64,000 bases of DNA. Origin: Asterochloris sp. CNOR1. Lineage: Eukaryota; Chlorophyta; Trebouxiophyceae; Trebouxiales; Trebouxiaceae. Every line of letters starts with the position of its first letter. Positions within the stretch are counted from its first letter, which is position 1. Below, in pieces: positions 10,789 to 22,800 of this stretch. Location of the stretch: assembly GCA_963969365.1 (NCBI GenBank), contig OZ017761.1:558001-622000 (forward strand), read 5' to 3'. A model generated the notes under the pieces. It did no database searches, was not told where the DNA came from, and saw only the letters and a program-made list of their open reading frames with translations. The position numbers and the translations under genes are program-made.

Positions 10789-13700
10789 TTATGTCTCTGG
10801 CACCTTGCATTCATCGTCACAGATGGCCAGGTCAGCCAGTGCCCCCTGCCCCTGCCCGCAGATGTATTTGCGCATAGCAGGGCGCATGCTGAGGTTGAGC
10901 AGGGCATGGATGGCATTGTCGATGGGGTGCACAATGAAGGGGATGGCTGCAGGCAGGTGGAAGCAAAAGTGAACACTTGCATGCATCAGGCAAAGGATGT
11001 CAACCATGGGTTGCACAATAAAGGGGAAGCTGCAGGCACGGCAGATATATGTCTGAGCAGGGGTATTGGAGCGGGAGCAGTTCTGTGCATGGAGACGAAT
11101 GCTGTCCTGCTGCAGATGGCATTGAGAGGCAGGGGCAAAGCTGTAGCTGAATCACAACAGGGGGAAATGCAGCAGCACTGGGCAACAAGGGTGCACGTCC
11201 AAAGCACTTGCTGCAGACTTCAGCCAACTGCAGGCCTGCAGCACATGACTGCCTTCATGCAAACCTGACACTGCACACGTAAGCTGCTGCATATGGTAGT
11301 CCAAAGCAATGCCACCCATGCCAGGCCAGAGTGCCACTGCACCTCACAGCCCAGCTGTTGTGGGTCAGACAGTAACTGTGGCAGTGGAAAGCAGCACAGC
11401 ACCACACCTGCCAGCCCTGCTGCTGTGGGCACAGACTTGTCAACGGTGGTGAGCAGCACGTCTGGTGACATGCTGACAGTGGGCGCTAAGCTCTCAAACA
11501 CATGCTTGACGGACTCCTGGGCTTCAAGGGGTACCAGGCCAGCATGTACCAGCGCCACAACTGTGTGAATGGTGTAGCCTGCAGATCACACAGGCCAATG
11601 CTCAGGTGTGGCTCGTCTTCAGCTATCCATGAAGGAAGTGGCTGCTTGCCCGACTGTTATAGTGAACGGCACAGCACCAACAGAGAAGAGGCAGGCTGCA
11701 CAGGGGCCTTGCAAGACAGCCGACCGCAGCCCATCTGTCGACTGCTGCAGCCTCTTGGACAGCTCAGGCAGAGGCTCACCTGGGCAGATGACTGAAGCCA
11801 GCAGCTGCCACACGATGGTGTCCAGGGCGCGCTCAAAGCTCAGCAGCTTGCTCAGCCTGCAGACAGCAAGTGACAAAGTGTGCTGCGTATGCAAGGTGTG
11901 GAGCGAACACATGCAGCAGGCTTTGCAGCATACGGCCCAGCAGGCAATGGCCCAGCAGCTTTGGACCTCCTGAGCAATGCACCAAGCATGAACAAGGGTC
12001 CTCTGACAAGATGCTGCCCGGGGACCATGCAGAAGTGTCGCTGGCATGCAGCCATGCCCATGTCTGGGGTCCACATCATATTAGCGTGGCTGTGCCACAT
12101 GTGTGAATGTGGCAGTCAACGACCTGCAAATGCACCTGCAGGTATTGACCCATGGGTGCAGGGCCCTGTTGACCCTCTGCCAAGGCATGTGGCACGCTGC
12201 AAAGCCAACTGTCTGCCAGCCCATCTGCTGCGCTCAACCCTTGCATGCAGTGCTTCACCCAGCCTAAGGCAAGGATTTCAGTGTGTTGTGATGTTGCAAG
12301 ACAAGCCAGTGTGCCACCTCAAGCAGTGAGGCTGTATCAATCACACAGCGGCAGTCCAGGCAGCTGGCCTACAGTACTCCTGAAAGGGCACACGCTGATC
12401 AAACAGAGGGCAACACCAGCCAAGCACATTGCCAGCCAACCTGCCACGGTTGACCTCCGGGTGCAGCTCGCCATTGGCACCCAGCTCTATGTTGGCCGCC
12501 TGAAAGGCCTTGGCTCCCTTGTCGATGGTGTCAACAAGGACGTAACTGATCGCGATGCCATAGGACAGGGGCACGCCAAAGGGGGGAATCCAGGCTGCAA
12601 AGGCCTCCCTGCACAGGAAGCACACAGACATGAGATGCTGTGCAGGGGCACTCACATGCGGCTTGGCATGGGCGCATTCTCACACTGTGAGCTCTGCTGC
12701 ACCAGCAGGTGGTGCAACATAAGCTGGGCCCCAGCACTGACGCCGTCAGGCAGCTGAAGGAGGCCCTAATATGCCAGATTTTGTGAGCACTGAACCGTTG
12801 AAGAGCAGAAGGTGGCGGCATGCCACACCTCTCTCTCTATTTCCCAAATGTTGCACCGCCCAAATGAAATCTGGTCACCCTCCTTGGCTGACATGCAGTG
12901 CAGCGAGCAAGGCAAAAGCTCACGTGCACTCCATGGTGTGGCCAAGGAACCGCTGGGGCCTGCTGAACGAGCAGAGATGTCGGCAGTGCGCAGCATTGTA
13001 CCCAGCCAACAGAGCTGGTCCCCCTAATGGGCGTGGCCAGGGGTCATTTGTGCAGGGGGCAAAGCCGTTGCTGCTCCTCCCCATGACTAAACTCCTAACT
13101 ACCCAGATGCTTCAGCTGTTACTCGTTGGCTTCAGTCTGCGCACCATGGGGGGCGGCGCCCACAGCACAGTGAGTCAATCTTTTTGGCACCTCACATCTT
13201 GTCACTGCCTCCGCTTGAAACCTTATTGGCATTTGGGGTATGACTTTTGCAGAGACGTTCCTTTCATTTGAGCCATGCAGGCGACAGGGCTCACCCGCAC
13301 TCGTTGGCATAGCCAAGGTACCGCAGGGGGCCATCTCGCAGGGGGTCAAACTGTGCTGCCTCGATCTTCTCCTCTGCCTCCATCTGGGGGGGTGCGTCAG
13401 GCACAGCAGCGGCCTGTGTGCTCAGGTCAATGCCGGTCATGGACGACAGCTTGTCAGCGGCCTTGGAGGCCAGGCGCCGCAGGGGCCCGCGCACCGCCAC
13501 CTTTGGGAACTCTCCAGGGTCCCTGCGGACAGGACAGTGCATGGGATTGAGGAGACTGCCCAGCGGTGCATGGATTGATGTGTGGCCGGCAGCTGCCAGC
13601 CGGTGTTGACAGCCTTGGAGGCAAGGCGCCGCAGGGGCTGACGCACTGCTACCCCTGGGAAAGGGGCTCAGGCCAGTCAGTCAGCTGCTTGACGGGGCCG

Positions 13701-14392
13701 ACTTGCTGCTTGGTGGTGAGACTCAAGCAACACTGCACTGCCACCCTCAAGAATTACCTAGGCTCCTGCAGGTTCTGAATAGCATATGCTGTTCAGCAGG
13801 GACTTGCGGGCAACCTTGGAGGCCATGCGACGCAGGCGCCTGCGCATGAGCATCTGGCACTCCTGAGGTCGCTGCTGGCAGCCAGGAACCACTGCCCCCG
13901 CTCACATGGTAGTCAACAGCAGGGCGCCAGCTCCTCAAGTTCAGACCCAGTACACACCTCCACCATCACCAATATGTGCAATTGCCAGGCCTACCTGATT
14001 GAGCAGAGCATCGTGCACAGGCGCATGCAGCCCGCTACTGACCACACCTGCATCCCTTCACTGCTCGGCCAGTGGCTGCCGCTGAATCAATCAGCAGACG
14101 CGTTTTGCAGCCCCTCACTGATGGCATACCTGACAGGAAAGAAGCCGCCCTCCTCTTCGTTGTTCTCTCGAGGGTAAAGGTCTGCTTCACAGTCGTCCCC
14201 GGGCTGCTGTGCCTGGCTGCTGGCACGCTCCTTTGCTGCTGTGGCACATGTCCTCAGGCCATGCCTGGTGTGCCTGTGATGTCTGATGGGTCTGCTGCTG
14301 CCTGCCTGCAGCTGCAGGAAACCCTGACAATGCTGACGGGGAGGGGCAACTGCCTGCCTCTGTCCAAGTGCAGCAGGGCACATTTGTGCCAT
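10789..14392 (-). CDS. Mitochondrial fission process protein 1 (MTP18) family
   Basis: Six exons on the minus strand: 14130-14392, 13295-13522, 12441-12608, 11780-11856, 11408-11578, 10789-10946. Phases close to 354 residues. The family signature spans exons 2-3 (LRYLGYANECGEAFAAW, about 153-169), followed by YGIAISYVLVDTIDKG, the DTIVWQLLASVICPG segment in exon 4, HTVVALVHAG, and IPFIVHPIDNAIHALL near the end. Human MTFP1 is an inner mitochondrial membrane protein affecting fission, so a mitochondrial or plastid membrane role is inferred. The first about 65 residues are basic and acid-poor, like a targeting peptide, and make the protein longer than the animal form. Exon 2 begins with a basic LRRLASK element that also occurs, degraded, twice in intron 1. 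It shares a divergent promoter region with the rhomboid gene. Confidence 0.9.
10995..11075 (-). repeat. Copy of last MTFP1 exon start inside intron 5
   Basis: The true acceptor at plus 10947 is followed on the minus strand by CCATCCCCTTCATTGTGCAC. A copy with an acceptor at 11030 (83 bp offset) reads CTTCCCCTTTATTGTGCAAC, with one base deleted, so the frame gives LPFIVQPMVD. A fainter copy may sit near 11156-11178. Confidence 0.83.
13598..13862 (-). repeat. Two copies of the LRRLASK exon inside intron 1
   Basis: The functional exon has FPKVAVRGPLRRLASKAAD (about 13450-13510). Intron 1 holds FPGVAVRQPLRRLASKAVN (about 13603-13660) and MLMRRRLRRMASKVARKS (about 13793-13852). The anchor ccttggagg falls at 13461, 13613 and 13814 (offsets 152 and 201). 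The middle copy is very close to the functional one. Confidence 0.9.
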
Positions 14393-14707
14393 GCTGGGGC
14401 CAGGGAGGCGTGGAGATCAGGCTGATCAAGGCTCTGTGCCTCAGATGAACTAAGCGGTCAGGATCCCCGTGCAAGTCAGCCTTCACACTTTGGCTAACGA
14501 AATCAGGCACAGGTATGCTGCCACTGCAGGGAAATGCACGTACTGGGGTGCAGGCAACGAGTCACTTGCTGTCTTGGCCACTTTGCTTTCTGCATGTCAG
14601 CTTCCCCTCTTGGATCAATGGATTCCAGCCTTTGACATAGCTGCAACATGTGGGCTCCCAGAGGGAGCTCAAGGAGGCCAGGAAGGGGCAGACAGGATGC
14701 CACCAGC
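14393..14707. promoter_or_regulatory. Divergent promoter region, MTFP1-like / rhomboid
   Basis: Only 315 bp separate the two start codons, so both promoters and 5' UTRs must share it unless there are untranslated upstream exons. I see no clear TATA box or repeated operator. Confidence 0.5.
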
Positions 14708-16389
14708 ATGGGCCTGCTGATCCTGTTGGCGCAGCAGGCTGCCAGGCTGCCCAACAAGCCGCCCGTCACACTGCTGCTTGCAGCAGGTCTGTCCCCACAT
14801 GTGCTGAGCTGTGTACTGTAACATCTTCACAAGATGTGCCTCACTTACTACATCCTTTCTGCAGTCCAGGTGCTGCTGTACCTCGAACCAGGTAGCTTCA
14901 GCAGTCTGCTCCTGCTGGCTCATGGGATGGCCTGGTGATGAATGCAGCCCTGCCTTGAAGTGCAGGCGACATCAGCTTTCTTGTGCCAAAGCTGTCAGCT
15001 GCATGCATCCAGCCCAGAAGGATTCTGGAGGTGTGACTTGCCATGTATTTCTCTTCGCAGTCTGCATGCTTTAGCTTGGCGACAGGCTCAACACTGAAGT
15101 CAGCGACCTGCCTGCAGCTGCGGGAGTGGCACCGCCTGCTGTGGTCTGCCTTCCTGCATGCCGATGAGACCCATTTGTACTACAACATGAGCTCCTTTCT
15201 GTGGAAGGTGGGGGAGTTGCCTCTGGCTGCCTGTGTTGAACCAATGCCCATGCCTGGCCTGGGCAGGAATGGTGTGCATCCTGCACAACAGCTGCCAGCT
15301 GACCCAGGTGCTTCCCCTCATATCTGCACACGCTGTGCCATGGCTACTGGCTGAGATGCCTACAGCTTCAGTGCAGGGCGCTCAGCTCGAGCCACAGATG
15401 GGATCAGGCGGCTACCTGGTCATGATGACCCAGCTGCTGGCGCTGTCACAGGGCTGGATGGTGAGTGCTGCTCTCTGTGCGTTCAAGCAGCTCTCCCCCA
15501 CGCAGCTGCCTGCATCTGCTGTTGCCGTGCCTCATTGCACCTGGTCACCAGCTGGCTGCAGCAGCCTCAGACTGTGGTCAAGTGAGGGCCAGCCACCAGC
15601 AGGGCTGCCGTCCTGACCCTAACCGTGCAGCGGAGTAGGGTTTGCGGCACATCAGTCCTCAAATTTTCTGCTGCTGGAGTCTCCTTGAGTAAGCTGCTTG
15701 TTGCCTGCTGCAGGTGGCCCTTGCCTACTTCAGCAAGTATTGGCCGCTTCTGCAAAACATGTACTTCAGCCAGTGCACTGTGGGCTTCAGCGGGGTGCTC
15801 TTTGCCATGAAGGCAAGCCACCCTGCACCTGCAAGCTCCCTACCTGGTGTTGCATACCATTAGCGCGGAGGAATATTCCTCCGCATGTCTTGCTTGCAGA
15901 CCTGGCACTGCACTCCACACTGAGTGCTGTGTGCTCCTGCAGGTTGTGCTGAACCACAATAGCCCTGGGTGGTCGTCTGTTGGTGGCGTCCCCCTGCCCA
16001 CCAAGGTACATGCGAAACTGTACAGATGCAGCAATTACCTGAATGCATGCAAAGATCCTGCACCTTGAGCTGTCCACATTGTCTGCTGCGTGCCGCAGTA
16101 TGTGACTTGGGCAGAGCTGGTCTACATACAGTTCATCGCGCCCCAGGCATCCTTCCTTGGGCACCTGTCTGGCATCCTGGCCGGACTTACATATGTCACA
16201 GTGAACCACAATGACCTGAACGTGTTCAGAGCAGTGCGCCGCCTCTTCTACATGGGTCCCAGGCCATTCAGCGGGGACGGCCAGAATGCCAGCACCCGTA
16301 CCCGCAACACACAGCCAGATGCCAGGGCCGCAGCCGCTGCTGCTGCGGTACGGCGGCATGCAGCAGGGGCCACCCGCTTCAGACAATGA
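14708..16389 (+). CDS. Rhomboid-family intramembrane serine protease (RBL14/RHBDD1-like)
   Basis: Seven exons: 14708-14786, 14865-14891, 15086-15207, 15377-15460, 15714-15812, 15943-16005, 16099-16389, giving 254 residues. The start falls at the first ATG before a hydrophobic segment (LILLAQQAARL). The catalytic Ser is in VGFSGVLFAMK (about Ser130) and the catalytic His in FLGHLSGILAG (about His180). The oxyanion-side HLYYNM block lies in exon 3. The sequence follows plant RBL14 closely from exon 3 on, including WAELVYIQ and the LPTK loop. The enzyme should cut transmembrane substrates within the bilayer. The C-terminal zinc finger of Arabidopsis RBL14 is not seen; the tail is A/R-rich. Intron 5 begins with GC (AAG|GCAAGC). 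The exon 2/3 join is the least certain. Confidence 0.92.
15865..15884. repeat. 20-bp perfect palindrome in rhomboid intron 5
   Basis: GCGGAGGAATATTCCTCCGC is its own reverse complement with no loop. It lies mid-intron between a GC donor and the exon 6 acceptor. Confidence 0.97.
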
Positions 16390-16868
16390 AACACAAGACT
16401 GGCAGTGAAACACAACTGCTGCCCGTTCGAACCGCATCAGGCCTGCATGTTTCAACAGCATCGATCCTGCGTGTTTTACCTGCGATTTCAAGATTTACGT
16501 GGTCGGAGGAAAAGGTTGATTTACAGAAAATTTCGGCATCTTCTTGAGGACCACATAGTCAGTCTGATCCACTCACTCTCACAACACTGTTGGCGAAGGG
16601 CACATCGTAGCAGACCAAAGGGCTTCGTAAACACACGCACTCAGGTAAGACAAAAGACCCAGCCATGCAAACGGAAGCCTTGTCGGCCTGCCGCCTGAGC
16701 TGGCGGCTGCCTGTGACAGCTGCCTACCTCGGTTGAAGTGACTGGATCACCTCAAACCATTGCCATGCATGGCTTTGACCTGCATGTCGCCCTCGGGTGC
16801 AATCTCGCCTCTGCGATGGGGAATCTCCTTTGCTGGGCTTGTGCAACAGACTTCCCTGCCTCTGCAGT
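16390..16868. other. Spacer between rhomboid and phosphatase genes
   Basis: This 479 bp lies between two plus-strand genes. It must include the rhomboid 3' UTR and the phosphatase promoter and 5' UTR. It is relatively AT-rich around 16480-16570. No TGTAA and no coding signal were seen. Confidence 0.5.
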
Positions 16869-19800
16869 ATGGTGGCCTTCTGGGCTGCAGCAGCCCTGCT
16901 ACTGTCTGCGCAAAGGACATGGGCCGCAACTGTCCTGAGCACCTATGTCGGGGTGAGCGGCTTGTTGACTCTCAAGCTGCTTGCCTCAGTTGGCACCTCT
17001 GATGCAGATGGAATCTTTTGCATCCTCCAAGCAAGGCCCTCGGCTGACCAAATTTGTCATGGCACCTGCAGCAACCAGTAACAGTGCCCCTGTCACTGAG
17101 CATGAGGCCCAATGCGTCCTTCGCTGACTTGAATGACCCCAGCTATACTCCTGCTGGTTACAATGGCACAACCGCAGTTTCTCAGGTATGATTCAGCGCT
17201 GCAGTATACACAGCACAATTGGCTTTTCTTTTCATACACCTAGTTACAGGCCTGTTCAGATCTTTGAGCAGCTCACTGCCAAGCGGAGGATGCTGGGAAG
17301 TTATTCCAACCGCTAAGACCTCCATGACAAATGACATAAACCCTTGTTCATCTGCAGGTTCACCTCTCCCTGGCAGGTCCCAATGCCGTTTTTGTCATGT
17401 GGGCCACTGGTGCAGCCAAGGTGGGCAGGGATGATGCTCCTGCATGGCAGACCTTCAGATGCTCCAGTCAGCATCTTTGCCAGGCGCCCTGGCTGCCTGG
17501 CAGGCCTGGTATGCCTGCAGCTGTATGGTCGGCAGTCCTTCAAACTGCAGCCAGCCTGCTGTGGCTGCAAAAAAAGCATATGTGGGACAACATCAGAAGT
17601 CTTGACCTATGCTGCACATGTGCCAGCTGCCTGCTTACCTTAACTACTAAAAGCCAGTGCATATTCAAGAACATGTTGCTGCATTTTTATGCAGACTGGC
17701 GTGGGTGCGCTGACCCCCAACAACTTTGCCAGTGTCCCCTCAGTGGTGCGGTACGGCACATCAGCCACTGCCCTGAGCCAGACTGCCTCAGGCAATGCTG
17801 AGGTGCGCCATGTATTGCTGCCGGTGACCTTGAATTGATCAAACGCCGACTAATGCTGACCTGTGTCAGCTTGTGCACTGCATTTGCCTGACCCAAGTTG
17901 GTCGTATGTGCATGCTGGCGGTCTCAGCAGCAACAGAGCTGTTTGCTGAGCATCTGAATATAGATGAGGCTCGTGCACAGCCCACATACATAACAACCTG
18001 TGTTGGGCCCAGCAGCCACTGCAGCTGCTGTTTGACTCTGCAGAGTCAAACACTTACATGTCCTACCTGTGGCCTTGCAGGTCTACAGCCAGATCTACAA
18101 CACCTCAGTGGCTGCCATTGGTGGAGCCACCGCCCTCAACTACACCTCTCCTGTGCTGCACAATGTGCGCCTCACAGGCCTCACCCCCAACACTCAGTAC
18201 TTCTACCAGGCCGGCGATGGCACCAACTTCAGCCCTGTCTTCAACTTTACCAGCATGCAAACAGCAGGTGGGCCCCCTTGGCACTGCCAGCAGTCCTCAT
18301 TCTGCACAGCGCCTCTTGAGCGCAGCAGCTCTGTGCATGTTGGTTGCCCTCAGCAGCCTGTCGGGCGGGACACAACTTTCAGGGCAAAGTAGCCATGTCC
18401 TTGCTTGCAAGGGCAGCCTCCAGAGCCTGTGTGATGCGCCCTTGCGGACAGCACCGCAGCACTGCCCTGCACACTTCTCAAGTACTCATGCCTGCCTGCT
18501 GCCAATCACGCCGTGCATGCCTGCTTGGACATCACATGTGGCCCCGCTAGGTGTGCCTGCCTGCTGCTTGAAGGCTGTGCCGGCTGCCCTGCAGGCCCCA
18601 ACTACCCCCAGCGCATCATCGCAATGGCTGACTGGGGCATGTCCGCCAATGCCACATCCACATTGCAGCACGCCCTCGTCAGCGCAAGTGCTCCCAACGT
18701 GGGCCCTCCAGTGCTGTACTACATTGCGGACTATTGCTATGCTGGTGAGGTGCTTGCACTGTGTGTTGCCATCCTCTGAATTGGACGCTGGCATCAGCTG
18801 GTGCTGACCTCTCCAGGCATGGCGCTGCGCACTGTTGAGGCTGATGTGCCCTGATTTGCTGCAGACACCTGGTTCACCAACGGAACAGTTACGTCCCCCG
18901 ACTCCGGCTTGGAGGGCTACACATCAGGTCGGCAGCAGAGCTGCACTTCTTGCGATGATTGCATTGCAGTTGTGTTCTCCATGACAATATATGCTGCCTG
19001 CTCCCCTGCAGGCACCTGGCAGCCAGTGTGGGACTCATGGCAGGTGAGCTGCAACATCCCGTTGCCCCGTTGAAGAGCCTTGATAAATCATCTTTCTTGG
19101 ATGCCCAGGCTTCGCAGAATGTATTACGCACAGAATGCCGCGCCGACATATTGTTTTCTGTCTGCAGCGATTCATCCAGCCTCTGGTGTCTTACATCCCC
19201 ATGCTGGGCGGCACAGGCAATCACGAGGTGCGGGGCCACTGTTCATTTTCTTCAGTAGCTGCTTTCGAAACAGGCAGCGCAGGGCATGTCCAGCTTTGAG
19301 ATTGTGGCTCTCTGCATAGAGGCTTGGTGTGCTACATCATCCATTTTGTGCCTGCAGATTGAGGCTCAGTCCGATGGCAACAACACCGTCTTTGAATCAG
19401 TTATGGCCCGCTGGAAGGTGAGAGCACATCTTGCTCTTGGACTGTGCAGCTCCTTGTGCACCACCATGCAAAGTGCAGATCACGGATGTCCATGTATGCT
19501 GCTGTTGATTAATTGCCTGAGGACCTAGAGGTAGTACTCTCAGGCTGCGAGCTGCTCTGCTTGCCACATCACGGTGGCCTCTACAGCTTGGACTTTGTTG
19601 CTGCAGTACTGAATTGCAAGGCACATCTGCCACTCCAGTGCTGCCGCTCTGTCAGTTTGCAGCAAAATTTCAACACAGTGTTGGCCCTGGCTTGCAGTAC
19701 CCAAGCGAGGCTTCCAATGGATCCTTCTTCTACTTCTCCAGCGAGCAGGGCCCAGCCCATGGCATCTGGCTGTCTCCCTACGTGAGCAATGTGGCTGCTT

Positions 19801-22800
19801 CCTACTTGATGAAAAACGGCTGTGCTGATGCCACGGCTTAGGGCAATGTGTCTAGTCACCTGTGCTGGCAATTTTGGCTGTGAGCGGCATCAGGCCCATT
19901 CTATTGGCCAAGGCAGAAGCTGGTCAGCCAGCCTTTCAGTCAGGCTGCAGGCAACTGAGCCTTCCATGCTGCAACAGCCCATGCTGAACGCCGTCAGGGC
20001 TTCTGTCAGCCTCTGGGATCACCTCTGGCAGATATCAATGCTCGACTCCAATGCCTGCAGGTGGACTACACTCCAGGATCAGACCAATGGACCTGGTTGG
20101 CATATGACTTGCAGGTTTGCTCTGAGTCTGGCACAGGCACCCCTTGTGCTTCTGGCATTGACTCAGACCTGATGGAATCTGTTGAGGGTCATGCTGGCTA
20201 GTGACTCAACCTGCTCTGTCTGGTCCGGGAGCTGGCCTGATGGTCATCAAAGCTGTGGGTCATCCCGCACAGTTGTGCCTTATTGTGGTCACCCAGCTGC
20301 TCTTGTCACTGCTGCAGAACATCGACCGCACCAAGACTCCCTGGGTCATTGGTGAGTGCCAGCTGGCAGGACAGCTTAGCACTGTGGCCAAATGCATGCA
20401 CCTGGTGCACTACGCGGTGTGGTCAGCCCAACCTGCGCCCGTCTAACCCGACCAAAATTTCAGCTTGCCAGGCACAGATTGGCAACTTGCAAACTATTCA
20501 GGCAGGGAGTTGACCTAATCTGTGTGCCCTGCAGTCAACATTCACAACCCCATTGCCGGCACCACTGACTCCTCCTACAAGGTCAGCGGAGCAGGCCTGT
20601 CCTCCATGTGTTTGGCAACGCTGCCCTGCAGCGGGTGAACGCGTGCAAGCAGCAGTCAGTCAGATGATGGGCCCCTGCTACAGCTATAACAGCAGCCCAG
20701 CACCTGTTGTAACACGCATTGGAAAGGCAGCATGCTTATGCCCTGACGTCCTGTACCTGCAGGAGTTTGAGCAGATGCGCTGGTCCATTGAGCCCCTGAC
20801 CTACCGCTACGTGAGTCTTATCTGGCATTCGTCTGTCTGCCAGCTTCTTCCTGCTTACCAGTCAGCAGCACTGCTAGTGTTGTCTGACCTGCTGTGCGTT
20901 TGTGGTGCCATCCTCACAAGCAGCTGCAGCCCCTTTGCGTGCCAGTCAACTGCCAGCTGACACTTTGCTGCTGTGCCATGTTCAGGGTGTCAACGTCTTC
21001 TTCTACGGCCACGTGCACTCGTGAGGGTGGATCCCTTTGTCCTGGCTCCTTTCAACACCAGCGCTCTCCTGACGTCTCATTGCATCAGCTCAGGGCGTGT
21101 TGCAGCACTGCTGCACGAAGAGCTATAGCTGCATTGCCGTCTGACCAGCTCCTTGCCTGCCTGACAGGTACGAGCGCACCTCTCCCATCTACCTGGATGT
21201 CATAGACCCTTGCGGCGCCGGTGAGATCTTAAGCCTATCTCATGCCGGCGCGGCCATGGAGTGCTATGCAGAAGCTCTCACTGCCTTGGCCTGCTGCCTG
21301 ACTGCCGCCCCGGTGGCTTGGCTGAATACAATTTTTGATTGTGAAGGCCCCAGCTTAGCTGGCAGCAGACCGCACTGGACAGGGGGCAGACAGTCTCTCT
21401 CCACCATGTTTGCTGCGGTCAGCTGACGGCTGATGTCTGGCTGCTGCCCCAAGCGCTTCACTTCATGCTTGTTTTGCCTGCAGTGCACATCACCATTGGC
21501 GATGCTGGCAACTCTGAGGGCCTGTCCGGCGTCAACAAGGTCACCTATGGGCCAGGTGAGGTGTTGCTTTGTTCTGCTGAATTTGTCTTCAGCCATTGTT
21601 TGACTTTACTTTAGCTGCATAGCTGAGCCCAGCTTGGAACTCCACACCGCATAGTGAGCATGTGAAGCCTGAAGGTCCACATGACCCTGTTCAATGCACA
21701 GCACACCATGCGACTGTGCCCTGGGGTCATGTATGTGTGCTTGTCTCTGTCCTGTCATAGGTCATGTGAGGCTCGCTCATAGCTGTGTGCGCTTTGCTGA
21801 CAGATTTCTGTCCTGTACTGCTGCAGACTACGAAGACACTGCTGGCAGTGGCGCCTGCGAGATCGCCCAGGTATGCAATGCTGCCAATGCCTAGTGCACA
21901 TGTGCACTCCTGCTAGGACCCCTGCAAAGGGGCTGTGTTGTTGCTTTTGCCTGCATGCTAGAGCCTGGCAGTCAGGTCAGCCCCTTTAGATCCTGCTTGC
22001 TGTTGAAAAGCGTAATCACCCCCCAGCCCTCACCTACCTGATGCTTCACAAGCAGTGTCGCCAAAAGATTTGTCTGTGCAGTCCTAGGTTGCCGCTCCAT
22101 GCACGGCCCTTGCAGCCTGTCTTGCCTTGGCATCCACAGTCTGATCATGTTGTCTCGCCGTCACTCACACACACTCTGCCACCTGCAGAACTCCTCTGTG
22201 CGCCCCAGCTTCCTGTACTCCAACAACCCCGTTGTGAACGACCGCTGGTCCTGGTTCAAGCGCGCCCTGACATACAACGTGAGCAGTGTGGGCATTGTGC
22301 TTGTATCGAATGAACTCGAGGCAGCTCAAGCAATGCTATGCTAGACATCAGCAATTTTGGGGCCTGCCTCAAGTGCAGCCACCAGGCTTGACTAGCAGCA
22401 GCTGTGCCCTTTAAGGGCCAGGCATACTGTGAGGCATCTCAGACCGTTTTGTAGGGATGGCGCCTCATGGCTGTGCCCTCTCTGCCTACAGGCTGACGGC
22501 AACAGCAGCAACCCTAGCAACCCCACTACACCCCAGGGCTACTGGTGAGCACCTGCTGAAGCACCCTGTTGCTGTGCACTGCTGTTTCCAGATGCCAACT
22601 CTATCGCTGCTGAGAGGAACTTCTTGCCACTGTAGCTTGCTTCTGGAGTCTCCTGACATCCATGTGTGCCTCTGTTTGCTGCAGCTTCAAGGAGCAGCCA
22701 ACATGGAGCCAGGTCCGTGAGCCCAGCTTCGGCCACGGCACTCTGGACATTCTCAACGCCACCACTGCACACTGGTGAGGACTCCTGCTTGAGTGGCAAA

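Noticed and set aside
12766-13025. Possible extra gene inside MTFP1 intron 2
   Set aside because: Open frames on both strands show no recognisable family, splice logic or codon pattern. It is treated as intron.
16425-16450. gttcgaacc word resembling a tRNA T-loop
   Set aside because: No matching T-stem, anticodon arm or acceptor stem could be built on either strand.
18490-18545. Possible copy of phosphatase exon 6 start about 96 bp upstream
   Set aside because: Similarity to ccaactacccccagcgcatc is short and gapped, too weak to count with the clear cases.
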